A stretch of DNA of 64,000 nt, taken from assembly GCF_024518675.1 (NCBI RefSeq), contig NZ_JANIGL010000006.1, forward strand, positions 62,001 through 126,000, in the 5' to 3' direction. The notes beneath the pieces are model-generated. The model saw only the letters and a program-made list of their open reading frames with translations, ran no database searches and had not been told where the DNA came from. The position numbers were made by a program, and so were the translations under genes. The DNA is from Pseudoalteromonas shioyasakiensis. GTDB lineage: Bacteria > Pseudomonadota > Gammaproteobacteria > Enterobacterales > Alteromonadaceae. Below, piece by piece: positions 63,405-64,000 of this stretch (position 1 is its first letter; every line of letters starts with the position of its first letter).

Positions 63405-64000
63405 GTGCTATTAACAACTATTGCATTGTTTATGTGCTCGTTTTTGAGCCTTTTTGTTTTTAGAAAATTTGCAATTTACATCAATCTTGTCGACCAACCT
63501 AATGCCCGTAAGCATCATCACGGTTCAGTTCCTTTAGTTGGCGGACTTGCTGTATTTGTAGTGGTGTTTTCTTACTTACTTATTTTTCCCGATACAATCA
63601 CATCTTCATTTTTATATCTTGGCTGCGCTAGTACGCTTTTATTCGTGGGCGTACTAGATGACCTGTACGATATAAGCTTTCGCTTTAGACTTGCATTACA
63701 AGTGTTGATCTCTGCATTGATGATGGGGGTTGGTGGGTTGATCCTTTCTCATATAGGCTATTTGTTTGGTGATTCGGCCACCGAGCTTTCTTATTTTGGC
63801 TACCTAGTTACTGTTATTGTTGTTGTTGGTGCAATAAATGCGTTCAACATGGTTGATGGTATTGACGGTCTGTTAGGGGCACTGGCGACTATCACGTTTA
63901 GTTCGATGGGGCTTTTATTTTATTTTAATGGCCAACAAGAGTTAGCAGCGTTTTGTGCAGTTATTGTATTTGCTACAGTGCCTTACATATTATTGAATTT
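63405..64000 (+). CDS. wecA: WecA-like glycosyl-1-phosphate transferase (3' truncated by window)
   Basis: The frame opens at a GTG at 63405 with AAGG upstream and runs off the end of the window, giving 198 residues. It is a polytopic membrane enzyme of the MraY/WecA family that starts lipid-linked glycan synthesis by loading a sugar phosphate (UDP-GlcNAc in WecA) on undecaprenyl phosphate. Visible motifs: VDQPNARKHHHGSVPLVGGLAVF, the Asp pair in FVGVLDDLYDISFR, and NAFNMVDGIDGLLG. It is the initiating enzyme expected for the sulfated/pyruvylated polysaccharide made by the neighbouring genes. WecA and other UDP-sugar specificities cannot be separated here. Confidence 0.88.
   Translation, partial: MLLTTIALFMCSFLSLFVFRKFAIYINLVDQPNARKHHHGSVPLVGGLAVFVVVFSYLLIFPDTITSSFLYLGCASTLLFVGVLDDLYDISFRFRLALQVLISALMMGVGGLILSHIGYLFGDSATELSYFGYLVTVIVVVGAINAFNMVDGIDGLLGALATITFSSMGLLFYFNGQQELAAFCAVIVFATVPYILLN

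Overview
The window looks like a chromosome segment of a marine gammaproteobacterium of the Alteromonadales, most likely Pseudoalteromonas. This is inferred from the gene families (queA-tgt-yajC-secD-secF, a full isc operon, a GlcNAc/chitin locus with NagR-type operators, an S-layer-like protein behind a type II secretion locus), moderate AT-richness and many REP-type intergenic repeats. No plasmid, phage or rRNA signature was seen.

Region 1 (1-6.4 kb) handles phosphate: the end of pstC, then pstA, pstB and phoU, followed by a separate DUF47-pit unit with its own promoter and palindrome. Region 2 (6.5-12.6 kb) holds oxyR, an ECF sigma factor operon with a membrane anti-sigma-like protein and a secreted coiled-coil protein, a small membrane protein, and a large degenerate-receiver/PAS/GGDEF/EAL protein. 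Region 3 (12.7-18.3 kb) is queA, tgt, yajC, secD and secF: queuosine tRNA modification and the Sec translocon auxiliary complex. A seven-unit REP array follows. Region 4 (19.1-24.9 kb) has a lipoprotein, an EAL/GGDEF protein, a periplasmic binding-protein-like gene, suhB, a four-helix-bundle (S23-type) pseudogene split by a MITE-like element, and trmJ. Region 5 (25-30.5 kb) is iscR-iscS-iscU-iscA-hscB-hscA-fdx for Fe-S cluster assembly, preceded by three IscR-type sites. Region 6 (30.9-36.8 kb) is a gabD-like aldehyde dehydrogenase, then a secreted GH20 hexosaminidase and a NagP-like transporter, both behind NagR-type palindromes.

Region 7 (37-38.4 kb) is a second array of the same REP family with a REP-associated transposase (RAYT) seated inside one repeat unit, then tRNA-His. 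Region 8 (38.7-44.2 kb) has mscS, a DUF481 outer-membrane protein, a multi-SLBB export protein and a nitroreductase-like protein. Region 9 (44.2-56.1 kb) is a compact type II secretion operon in the order G-E-F-H-I-J-K-L-M-C-like-D, followed by an abundant-looking, cysteine-free, acidic, signal-peptide protein that is probably an S-layer protein and the likely cargo. Region 10 (56.3-58.2 kb) is a small periplasmic protein and a second RAYT inside a different REP family. Region 11 (58.2-64 kb) is a surface-polysaccharide cluster: two divergent sulfotransferases, a Wzx-type flippase, a polysaccharide pyruvyl transferase and the start of a wecA-like gene running off the end.

The most interesting parts are the secretion/S-layer locus set beside surface-polysaccharide genes, the two independent RAYT/REP systems (with REP GTAG ends supplying the stop codons of three genes), and a family of in-register GCNNTAA heptamer strings scattered through the 23-33 kb intergenic regions.
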